A stretch of 21,329 nt of DNA, taken from NCBI GenBank assembly GCA_900542235.1, contig UQNB01000032.1, positions 1-21,329 of the forward strand, in the 5' to 3' direction. The stretch's first letter is position 1. Each line of letters opens with the position of its first letter. Of the stretch, positions 8,449-14,500 are shown in pieces. This DNA comes from an uncultured Collinsella sp. (lineage in GTDB: Bacteria > Actinomycetota > Coriobacteriia > Coriobacteriales > Coriobacteriaceae). The notes below the pieces were generated by a model that was not told the origin of the DNA, made no database searches, and worked only from the letters and a program-made list of their open reading frames with translations. The position numbers were made by a program, and so were the translations under genes.

Positions 8449-8478
8449 GAATAACGTTCGTATTTACGAACGTTATTC
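8449..8478. promoter_or_regulatory. Perfect 30-bp palindrome, probable operator of the sugar-acid operon
   Basis: GAATAACGTTCGTA (8449-8462), TT, then the exact reverse complement (8465-8478). It lies 22 bases upstream of the dehydratase start and just downstream of a -10-like element, a position suited to repression by blocking the start region. The adjacent divergent IclR-family gene is the obvious candidate ligand. It could also fold as a 5'-leader hairpin in the mRNA. Confidence 0.75.
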
Positions 8479-8490
8479 GTTATACGGAAC

Positions 8491-8496
8491 AGTATA
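8491..8496 (-). promoter_or_regulatory. Candidate -10 element of the sugar-acid operon
   Basis: On the minus strand the bases read TATACT, five of six matches to TATAAT, about 65 bases upstream of the dehydratase ATG. No good -35 lies 17 bases away. A second candidate, TATAAC (8479-8484), would place the start of transcription inside the palindrome. Either fits a repressor-controlled promoter. Confidence 0.35.
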
Positions 8497-8558
8497 GATG
8501 AAATGCTAAAGACCTCACACGGGCCCGCCGCGAATGGTTTTGGTTGGCCGGTGAACGG

Positions 8559-8585
8559 TTGCTTTAAGGGGCACGCCGCTATACT
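8559..8585 (+). promoter_or_regulatory. Candidate promoter of the IclR-family gene
   Basis: TTGCTT (8559-8564) and TATACT (8580-8585) with a 15-base spacer, about 42 bases upstream of the ATG. The -10 is good and the -35 and spacing are weak. The site is about 80 bases from the palindrome, so any autoregulation would be indirect or need a second site. Confidence 0.35.
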
Positions 8586-8626
8586 TACGGGGAAAGTCTG
8601 GGCGTTAATGAACAAGGAGAGTTGCC

Positions 8627-9382
8627 ATGCCCTCGCGATATAATCCTGCTGGCCACCGTTCTACCTTGCGGGTTCTATCAATCTTTGATGCCCTTTCGGC
8701 TACAAAGAGCGGACTTACCATGGCAGAGATATGCCGCATTGTCGGCGCTCCAAAGAGTAGTCTCTTCTCGATTCTGCACACCATGGCCGATTCAGATTAC
8801 GTTAGTTATGACGAGACTACCGGTAGGTATTCGATTGGGCTTAAGACGTATCTGCTGGGCAAGGCATTCGATCGTGAGAGTGGGGGATTGTCCTCTTTTG
8901 AGACAGCTATGCGAAAGGTTGTCGCATCGTGCGGAGAGACCTGTCAGCTCGGTGTGCTCGACCACGGTCGTGTCCTCTATATTTCGCGCGTTGATTCCCC
9001 CCAGCACATCCGTCTTTCATCGGAAATCGGTAAGACCCTTCCTGCACACTGCACGGCGATTGGAAAGGCGATTCTATCTCGATGGGATGAGGAGTTGGTT
9101 CGCTCACTGCTTCCTGTCCCATTCGAAAAAACGACTGAGCATGCGGTAAAACACATAGATGACCTGATGCGACAGCTCGAGGAGGTCCGACGGTGTGGTT
9201 TTGCATATGATCATCAGGAGATGGCAGAAGGGGTTGAGTGCATCGCCGTTCCCATAGAAAAAGGCGGGCGTCTCTATGGTTTAAGCGTTTCGGTCCCTGC
9301 GTATCGTTTTGACACTGAGGTGCAAAACGGGGTAGAACATGCGCTTTCTGATGCGAGGGACCAGTTGGAGCGCGTTTCGTAG
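8627..9382 (+). CDS. IclR-family transcriptional regulator
   Basis: 251 residues, standard for the family. A winged helix-turn-helix occupies about residues 10-75, with the recognition helix around APKSSLFSILHTM (41-53). The C-terminal effector-binding domain carries the hallmark GKTLPAHCTAIGKAILS (about 134-150) and ends in a GLSVSVPAYRFD-like strand. It is transcribed divergently from the sugar-acid operon and is the likely local regulator. Many IclR proteins (KdgR is the classical example) control sugar-acid catabolism and respond to a pathway intermediate. AAGGAG at 8614-8619 supports the ATG. Codon use is somewhat more AT-rich than in its neighbours. Confidence 0.93.
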   Translation: MPSRYNPAGHRSTLRVLSIFDALSATKSGLTMAEICRIVGAPKSSLFSILHTMADSDYVSYDETTGRYSIGLKTYLLGKAFDRESGGLSSFETAMRKVVASCGETCQLGVLDHGRVLYISRVDSPQHIRLSSEIGKTLPAHCTAIGKAILSRWDEELVRSLLPVPFEKTTEHAVKHIDDLMRQLEEVRRCGFAYDHQEMAEGVECIAVPIEKGGRLYGLSVSVPAYRFDTEVQNGVEHALSDARDQLERVS

Positions 9383-9440
9383 GCTTTTGTGCCGCAGTGC
9401 GCGGTGCGCGATTGCATAGTGATAACACGCCGCATTCATA

Positions 9441-9469
9441 TTGCCCCCTTGAAATGCTCGGTATATACT
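9441..9469 (+). promoter_or_regulatory. Promoter of tRNA-Gly
   Basis: TTGCCC (9441-9446) and TATACT (9464-9469) are separated by exactly 17 bases and lie 34 bases upstream of the mature tRNA. The -10 sits inside a 9-bp perfect inverted repeat (AAATGCTCG 9452-9460 and CGAGCATTT 9473-9481). Confidence 0.65.
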
Positions 9470-9502
9470 ATTCGAGCATTTAATTTATCCCAATGCGCAA
9501 TT

Positions 9503-9577
9503 GCGGGCATCGCCAAGTGGTAAGGCATCAGCTTCCCAAGCTGACACTCGCGGGTTCGAGTCCCGTTGCCCGCTCCA
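9503..9577 (+). tRNA. tRNA-Gly (anticodon CCC)
   Basis: A complete cloverleaf: acceptor GCGGGCA paired with TGCCCGC; a D arm; an anticodon stem TCAGC/GCTGA with loop TTCCCAA giving anticodon CCC (9535-9537); a T arm GCGGG-TTCGAGT-CCCGT; discriminator T; and an encoded CCA (9575-9577). It reads GGG codons. It has its own promoter and a strong terminator immediately downstream. Confidence 0.97.
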
Positions 9578-9588
9578 GTAAAAAGCAC

Positions 9589-9621
9589 AAGCACGGCACC
9601 ATCACGGTGCCGTGCTTTTTT
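9589..9621 (+). terminator. Rho-independent terminator of tRNA-Gly
   Basis: A perfect 11-bp stem, AGCACGGCACC (9590-9600) with GGTGCCGTGCT (9606-9616), a 5-base loop and a run of T. It begins about 12 bases after the tRNA CCA end. Confidence 0.95.
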
Positions 9622-9632
9622 CAATAAAGTGC

Positions 9633-9648
9633 CGGGACTCGAACCCGC
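9633..9648 (-). repeat. Inverted 16-bp copy of the tRNA-Gly T arm
   Basis: CGGGACTCGAACCCGC is the exact reverse complement of bases 9550-9565 of tRNA-Gly (T stem, loop and stem). No other tRNA parts follow on the minus strand, so this is a fragment and not a second tRNA gene. Confidence 0.85.
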
Positions 9649-9665
9649 CAGGGTGCGAGCGTTAA

Positions 9666-9684
9666 ATAAACGCGAAGCGTTTAT
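9666..9684. repeat. Short palindrome with GCGAAGC core
   Basis: ATAAACGC, GAA, GCGTTTAT: perfect 8-bp arms with a three-base loop. A second hairpin, GGTCGCC-GATA-GGCGACC, follows at 9698-9715. Confidence 0.75.
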
Positions 9685-9724
9685 AGCGAGCAGGCAAGGT
9701 CGCCGATAGGCGACCGCAGCCGGT

Positions 9725-9767
9725 GCGGATTTGCGAAGCAAATACGCGGATGTCCCGTTGCCCGCTC
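9725..9767 (+). repeat. 43-bp repeat, copy A (palindrome plus tRNA-Gly 3' end)
   Basis: It matches 9858-9900 at 34 of 43 positions. The first half is a hairpin (ATTTGC-GAA-GCAAAT, 9729-9743). The second half includes most of an 18-base exact copy of the tRNA-Gly 3' end, which runs 9752-9769 and corresponds to 9560-9577 including CCA. Confidence 0.75.
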
Positions 9768-9857
9768 CATCGAGCACGGGAGACCTCGGGAGCGTCGGAT
9801 TCGGCCCGCTTTGCCCGCGCATGGGCGTAGGTTCGGGCGTGTCGCCTGAAGCCCAGT

Positions 9858-9900
9858 GCGTATTTGCTTCGCAAATACGCAGACGTCCTCATGCCCGCTC
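9858..9900 (+). repeat. 43-bp repeat, copy B (perfect 10-bp-arm palindrome)
   Basis: GCGTATTTGC-TTC-GCAAATACGC is a perfect palindrome (9858-9880), followed by a diverged form of the tRNA-end segment finishing TGCCCGCTC. Relative to copy A the loop is TTC instead of GAA, so the palindromic core is in the opposite orientation. Confidence 0.75.
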
Positions 9901-9955
9901 TATGCCACAAAATGTTAGGTTAATGCCTGCTGCCCATACTCGCGCCCGCGCACGG

Positions 9956-9961
9956 TACAAT
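9956..9961 (+). promoter_or_regulatory. Candidate -10 element of purB
   Basis: TACAAT, five of six matches to the consensus, 45 bases upstream of the purB ATG. The same hexamer serves tRNA-Lys (21120-21125). I see no clear -35. Confidence 0.45.
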
Positions 9962-10005
9962 GGTTGGGTTACGACCAACGTGCCAATAACCAAAAAGGAG
10001 CCGCT

Positions 10006-11352
10006 ATGATCGATCGCTATACTCGCCCGGAGATGGGACACATCTTCTCCCTCGAGAACAAGTACGCCATTTGGCAGGAGATCGAGGTCCTGGCCTGCGA
10101 GGCCCAGGCGGAGCTCGGCAAGATCGGTATTTCTAAAGACGAAGCCCAGTGGATCCGCGATCACGCTAACTTTGAGAAGGCAAAGGTCGATGAGATCGAG
10201 GAAGTCACGCGCCACGACGTTATTGCTTTCCTGACCAACATGAAGGAGTACATCGACGCCGATGTTCCCGAGGGCGACCCCAAGCCCAGCCGCTGGGTCC
10301 ACTACGGCATGACCAGTTCCGACCTGGGCGATACGGCTCTGTGCTACCAGCTCACCCAGGCCTGTGACCTGATCATCGAGGACGTCAAGAAGCTCGGCGA
10401 GATCTGCAAGCGTCGTGCCTTCGAGGAGCGCAACACACTCTGTGCCGGCCGTACTCATGGCATCCACGCCGAGCCGATGACCTTCGGTATGAAGTTTGGC
10501 TCTTGGGCCTGGGAGCTCAAGCGCGATCTGGACCGTCTCGAGGATGCCCGCAAGAACGTTGCCTTCGGTGCCATTTCGGGTGCTGTCGGCACCTACAGCT
10601 CCATCGAGCCGTTCGTCGAGGAGTACGTCTGCGAGCACCTGGGTCTGGTTCACGACCCGCTGTCCACGCAGGTCATCAGCCGCGACCATCACGCCTACCT
10701 CGCCGGCGTCCTTGCCACCACGGCAGCCACCTGCGAGCGCATCGCTACCGAGGTTCGCAATCTGCAGAAGACCGATACACTCGAGGCCGAGGAGCCGTTC
10801 CGCAAGGGTCAAAAGGGCAGCTCCGCCATGCCGCACAAGCGCAACCCGATCACCATGGAGAAGGTCTGCGGCCTGTCGCGCGTCGTGAAGTCCAACGCCC
10901 AGGTCGCCTTCGACAACGTCGCCCTGTGGCACGAGCGCGATATTTCTCACTCCTCTGCCGAGCGTGTCGCCCAGGCCGATAGTTTCATCGCGCTTGACCA
11001 CATGTTCCAGTGCCTCATCCGCGTTATCGACGGCTTGCGGCTGTATCCGGCTCGCATGATGACCAACCTCAACAAGACCCGCGGCCTTATCTTCTCCTCC
11101 AAGGTGCTGTTGGCCCTCGTCGACACTGGCATCACCCGCGAGGACGCCTACGCTATCGTGCAGGAAAACGCCATGGCCACCTGGCACGAAGTGCAGGATT
11201 GTGTCTCCGGTCCCACCTTTAAGGAGCGTCTCGAGGCCGATCCGCGCTGCACCGTCAGCCAGGAGAAGCTCGACGAGATCTTTGATCCGTGGGACTTCCT
11301 CACCCGCATCGACACGGTCTTCGATCGCCTGGAGCAGGTGAGCTTCGAGTAG
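10006..11352 (+). CDS. purB: Adenylosuccinate lyase
   Basis: 448 residues. It catalyses two fumarate-releasing steps of purine synthesis: SAICAR to AICAR, and adenylosuccinate to AMP. The fumarase/aspartase superfamily signature GSSAMPHKRNPITMEK is intact, with the catalytic-loop serines. The segment GRTHGIHAEPMTFG supplies the conserved catalytic His region, and HYGMTSSDLGDTA the substrate-binding region. The ATG at 10006 is chosen over an upstream in-frame start because AAGGAG (9995-10000) lies directly before it and MIDRYTRPEMG is the typical N-terminus. It is monocistronic, ending in a terminator at 11396-11428. purC, which makes its substrate, is encoded about 7 kb downstream rather than in the same operon. 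Confidence 0.97.
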   Translation: MIDRYTRPEMGHIFSLENKYAIWQEIEVLACEAQAELGKIGISKDEAQWIRDHANFEKAKVDEIEEVTRHDVIAFLTNMKEYIDADVPEGDPKPSRWVHYGMTSSDLGDTALCYQLTQACDLIIEDVKKLGEICKRRAFEERNTLCAGRTHGIHAEPMTFGMKFGSWAWELKRDLDRLEDARKNVAFGAISGAVGTYSSIEPFVEEYVCEHLGLVHDPLSTQVISRDHHAYLAGVLATTAATCERIATEVRNLQKTDTLEAEEPFRKGQKGSSAMPHKRNPITMEKVCGLSRVVKSNAQVAFDNVALWHERDISHSSAERVAQADSFIALDHMFQCLIRVIDGLRLYPARMMTNLNKTRGLIFSSKVLLALVDTGITREDAYAIVQENAMATWHEVQDCVSGPTFKERLEADPRCTVSQEKLDEIFDPWDFLTRIDTVFDRLEQVSFE

Positions 11353-11395
11353 GGTTAACCTAATTCGGCCGTTTGCGGATGCATTCCAACCTTTG

Positions 11396-11428
11396 GCGCC
11401 TTGCCCATCTTGGGTGAGGCGCTTTTTT
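11396..11428 (+). terminator. Rho-independent terminator of purB
   Basis: GCGCCTTGCCCA pairs with TGGGTGAGGCGC around loop TCT (10 of 12 positions paired) and is followed by six T. It lies 44 bases after the purB stop. Confidence 0.88.
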
Positions 11429-11490
11429 ATCGCCGCATCAGCCCCGGGTATACAATGAAATCCGACTGCTGTTTCGATGAAGGGAGGCTT

Positions 11491-12327
11491 GTGCCCGGAC
11501 GTATCAAGCGAGCCGCCATCGTCTCGTTTGCGCTCATGCTCCTTGTTGCCGCCTGTGTGGCCGCCCTGACGTATACCGTTCGAAGCAGTTCTTCCTCCTC
11601 GAATGAAGCCGACAAAGATCTCCCGGTACTCAAAATCGGCGTTACGGATAACGACCCCTATGTGTATGTCGATACCACGGGCGATTACGCCGGTATCGAT
11701 ATCGACATCGCCCGCGAGGCGTGTGAGCGTGCGGGGCTCAAGCCACAGTTTGTCGATATTGACTGGAACGATCGCGACCGGCTGCTCGAAAACGGTGATA
11801 TCGATTGCCTGTGGTGTGATTATTCTCCCTGTTATCGCGAGGATAAGTATTACTGGACCGAGCCGTATCTAACCGTGACGGTCTCGGTTGCCGCCAAGAA
11901 AACGAGTGGCATCAAGTCCTTGGCGCATCTCGATGGAAGCAAGACCATCGCGGTAATTGCGGGCTCGGTGAGTGAACGCCGATTGCTCGCAGGGGATCTG
12001 GAAATCTCGCCGAACGTGCAAATCAAATCGTATGGTTCTGCCGAACTCTGCAAAGCCGCCCTCGCCAAAGGGTATGTCGACTGTTGGATGGCGGACGTTC
12101 AGCCGCTTGACCGACTTGTCGCCCGGTATCCCGGCCTTTACCGCGTGTTCGCTGACAACGTTATGACGGTTGATCTGGGCGTCGCGTTTGATGACAGCTA
12201 TGAAGGACCGATCGTAAAGGATCTCAATACCGCATTGTTTGCCATGGACCGAGATGGCACGATTGACCGTATTGTGGGCAATTACAAGACAGGAGCGACG
12301 ACGGGCGGGCAAGGAGCAAATCCATGA
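11491..12327 (+). CDS. Membrane-anchored family 3 solute-binding protein
   Basis: 278 residues from the GTG chosen here. An N-terminal hydrophobic segment (about 8-30; VAAC could be a lipobox but the hydrophobic stretch continues past it) and a Ser-rich linker precede a periplasmic-binding-protein-like domain. Motifs are LKIGVTDNDPYVY, GDYAGIDIDIAREACERAG and LLENGDIDCLW, typical of SBP_bac_3 amino-acid-binding proteins. An open frame extends to 11401, but those codons run through the purB terminator. AGGGAGG lies just before the GTG (spacing is short), and a TACAAT -10-like element lies at 11451-11456. An ATG at 11455 is the alternative start. No ABC permease or ATPase is nearby. The stop codon overlaps the start of the diguanylate cyclase gene (ATGA), so the protein probably serves as a ligand sensor for that enzyme; this is inference from coupling. 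Confidence 0.85.
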   Translation: MPGRIKRAAIVSFALMLLVAACVAALTYTVRSSSSSSNEADKDLPVLKIGVTDNDPYVYVDTTGDYAGIDIDIAREACERAGLKPQFVDIDWNDRDRLLENGDIDCLWCDYSPCYREDKYYWTEPYLTVTVSVAAKKTSGIKSLAHLDGSKTIAVIAGSVSERRLLAGDLEISPNVQIKSYGSAELCKAALAKGYVDCWMADVQPLDRLVARYPGLYRVFADNVMTVDLGVAFDDSYEGPIVKDLNTALFAMDRDGTIDRIVGNYKTGATTGGQGANP

Positions 12328-14123
12328 CAAATGATGAGCACCGCTTGCGTCGAAAGACTCTGGCCGTCATAGCTGTCGGCGTTATTGTCAGCGCTGTCTT
12401 GTTAGGCCTGTTGTATACGGTTGGAACCCATCGCTGCCTCGAAAAAACGCTTGGGTTTGGCCAAGAAACCATGGCGTTTTTGGAAAACGCTTGCGAAAAA
12501 TATGACCGCTATGAACAGGGGAGAAAAACCGAAGAGACGCACGATTTGCTCGCCGCGGTCGAATCGTTTGCGACGTTCCTGTCCTCTGATCGCGTTGAGG
12601 TTAACGACGATCTTATCGAGCAATTTGTCCATGCCGAGAACCTTTCGGGGCTGATGGTCATGGACTCCGATGGCCATATGGCTGCCCACTACGACATCGA
12701 TGGTCGCGATCCGCTCATGTTGTGGCGAGAGGAGCTGGCCTGTGCGCCGGTCGCATCGATGTATCAAGGTTCCAAAGTGACCTACTCAACTGTCGTCGAG
12801 CGCCGTGGTGTCGTTTTTGCCGTCTGTGCTATCCCGTATGGCGACGGCGTCGCCTTGGCATACCGCTCATTTGTTTCCGATCCAGCGGACGACTATTCAT
12901 ATGCCATAGCCGACGTGCTTTCGAACAGCACCTTCCACCAGGGCCCCACGGTGCTTGTTATGGAGGATGCGGAGATTGTCTCATCCAACAGCGCCGATGC
13001 TGACGTGTCGCTCGCCCGATTCCTCACCAGCGCAGGGGTTGAGTGGAAAGACGATGGCCTAACGCGCATCGAATATCGAGGAGACAAATGGTACGCGGTG
13101 CGTGCGGCATACAAGGACTACCGCCTGTTTGCGCTGTATCCCAAATCTGAGGTCATGTCTGGCAGGATCACATTTGTCGCCGCTGGCGTCTTGGTGTGCC
13201 TTGCGTTTTGGGTCGTGGTACTGTTGGCTCGAAATATCGTTGATCGCCGCAATTTGGTCGAAAAGGATAAACAGCTCGGCATTATCAATGCCATAAGCGC
13301 CATCTACGATTCGACCTTCCTTTTGCATCTCGACACCCTCGAGATCGAGGGAATCAATATGTCGCCGACGATAGCGAAGATATTTGCCGAGCACAGCGAG
13401 GCATATGACTTTATGGACACGGTCTGCCGGGATGTCGTGAGCCCCGAAAGCCGCGAAGCGGTTGTGGGACTCGTAGATATAAGTACGCTTCGCGAACGTA
13501 TGGAGGGCGTACCGTACTTGGCTGCCGAGGTGCGAGATTGTCGAGGCGCTTGGTACTCGCTACAGGTTGTCCCCCAGCATCGCGATGAGCAAGGCCGGCT
13601 GGAGTCGGTCGTCGTGGCGACGCACAACATATCGATGGTCAAACATGCCGAGGAGCTGACATACCAAGACAAACTGACGGGGCTTCGCAACCGCAACTAC
13701 CTTGAATCGCGCGGAGATAGCCTGGTAAACGAGGGCTTGCCCGTGAGCGTGATTATGTTGGACTGCAATTATCTCAAGCGGACCAACGATATCTACGGTC
13801 ACGAGATGGGGGATGAACTGCTGCGACGGACGGCGTCCGTGCTGCGGCGGGTGGCTGGTGCGGATTACCTGCCGATGCGCGTTGGCGGCGACGAGTTTTT
13901 GCTGGTTTGCCCCCATACTGACAACGAGTCTGCGCTCGGGCTGGAACAGGATCTCCGTCTCGGTCTTGCCGCGGTAAGCGATGAGGCACTGACGGTCAGC
14001 GCATCGATTGGCGTGGCGACCGTCGAGACGGCTGGAAATACGCTGGCCGATGTATATCGTGTCGCCGACCACAATATGTATCGGGAGAAGCGCACAGTCC
14101 ACGCACGGGGTACGGGCTGCTAA
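12324..14123 (+). CDS. Membrane diguanylate cyclase (GGDEF) with extracellular sensor and PAS-like domain
   Basis: 599 residues. TM1 is about 13-32, an extracellular sensor region about 33-278 follows, then TM2 about 281-302, a PAS-like region about 325-435, and a GGDEF domain starting at DKLTGL (449). The active-site loop is VGGDEF, with GGDEF at 521-525, so cyclase activity (two GTP to c-di-GMP) is expected. The allosteric I-site RxxD, five residues before GGDEF, is absent (GADY there), so product inhibition at this site is unlikely. There is no EAL domain. AAGGAG at 12311-12316 and the ATGA overlap with the binding-protein gene indicate translational coupling. The extracellular region may contact that protein. 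The c-di-GMP receptors are not in the window. Confidence 0.9.
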   Translation: MTNDEHRLRRKTLAVIAVGVIVSAVLLGLLYTVGTHRCLEKTLGFGQETMAFLENACEKYDRYEQGRKTEETHDLLAAVESFATFLSSDRVEVNDDLIEQFVHAENLSGLMVMDSDGHMAAHYDIDGRDPLMLWREELACAPVASMYQGSKVTYSTVVERRGVVFAVCAIPYGDGVALAYRSFVSDPADDYSYAIADVLSNSTFHQGPTVLVMEDAEIVSSNSADADVSLARFLTSAGVEWKDDGLTRIEYRGDKWYAVRAAYKDYRLFALYPKSEVMSGRITFVAAGVLVCLAFWVVVLLARNIVDRRNLVEKDKQLGIINAISAIYDSTFLLHLDTLEIEGINMSPTIAKIFAEHSEAYDFMDTVCRDVVSPESREAVVGLVDISTLRERMEGVPYLAAEVRDCRGAWYSLQVVPQHRDEQGRLESVVVATHNISMVKHAEELTYQDKLTGLRNRNYLESRGDSLVNEGLPVSVIMLDCNYLKRTNDIYGHEMGDELLRRTASVLRRVAGADYLPMRVGGDEFLLVCPHTDNESALGLEQDLRLGLAAVSDEALTVSASIGVATVETAGNTLADVYRVADHNMYREKRTVHARGTGC

Positions 14124-14221
14124 TCTTGCCCCCACTAATCTATGCATCGTAGGATGTTGAATCGGTGCTTACGATAATAAGTCGGGCCAGGCGGGGATAA
14201 TAGACGTCTGAAATTTCTTTC

Positions 14222-14236
14222 TGAGAGGGGATCTCA
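14222..14236 (+). promoter_or_regulatory. Small hairpin presenting the ribosome binding site of the TSCPD gene
   Basis: TGAGA-GGGGA-TCTCA forms a perfect 5-bp stem whose loop is the Shine-Dalgarno-like GGGGA; the ATG follows directly. It may tune initiation, or simply be an accident of a short sequence. Confidence 0.35.
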
Positions 14237-14500
14237 ATGATTAGTTTTGACTACAAGCCTCAGGGTGTATGCTCTCGCAATATCCACCTCAATCTTTCCG
14301 ATGACGGCAGCAAAGTGCTGGGCGTCGAGTTTACCGGCGGCTGCGACGGCAATCTCAAGGCTATCTCCAAGCTGGTTGAGGGTGCTCCTGCCGATCGCGT
14401 AATCGAGGTTCTCGCCGGTAATACCTGCGGTATGAAAAAGACCTCCTGCGCCGACCAGCTTACCCGCGCTATCGAGGCCGCTCGCGCCGAGATCGCCTAA
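14237..14500 (+). CDS. TSCPD-domain 4-Cys small protein (TIGR03905-like)
   Basis: 87 residues. Four cysteines stand at the positions expected for the uncharacterised TIGR03905 family: Cys12 (GVCSR), Cys36 (GGCDGN), Cys64 (NTCGM) and Cys71 (TSCADQL, the TSCPD-like motif). The domain also occurs at the C-terminus of some ribonucleotide reductases, where it probably binds metal; the biochemical role here is unknown. It has no signal peptide and so is cytoplasmic. GAGAGGGG precedes the ATG. Its TAA stop shares one base with the ATG of the next gene (TAATG), so the two are translationally coupled. Confidence 0.88.
   Translation: MISFDYKPQGVCSRNIHLNLSDDGSKVLGVEFTGGCDGNLKAISKLVEGAPADRVIEVLAGNTCGMKKTSCADQLTRAIEAARAEIA

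Larger units (their letters stand above)
9578..10005. other. Gene-free region after tRNA-Gly
   Basis: These 428 bases contain no supportable gene. They hold the tRNA terminator, an inverted copy of the tRNA T arm (9633-9648), palindromes at 9666-9684, 9698-9715, 9729-9743 and 9858-9880, a direct copy of the tRNA 3' end (9752-9769), a two-copy 43-bp repeat, and the purB promoter region. Confidence 0.75.

Noticed and set aside
9620..9700. A possible second tRNA on the minus strand
   Set aside because: Only the T-arm is present; no acceptor, anticodon or D arm can be built from the flanking bases.
9858..9900. CRISPR-like or phage attachment array
   Set aside because: There are only two diverged copies with unequal surroundings and no cas or integrase gene.
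9889..11187. 432-codon minus-strand open frame opposite purB
   Set aside because: It is a shadow of purB, which has complete catalytic motifs; the composition is that of an antisense frame.
11401..11490. N-terminal extension of the solute-binding protein
   Set aside because: Its codons run through the purB terminator and its T run; the hydrophobic anchor starts properly from the later GTG.
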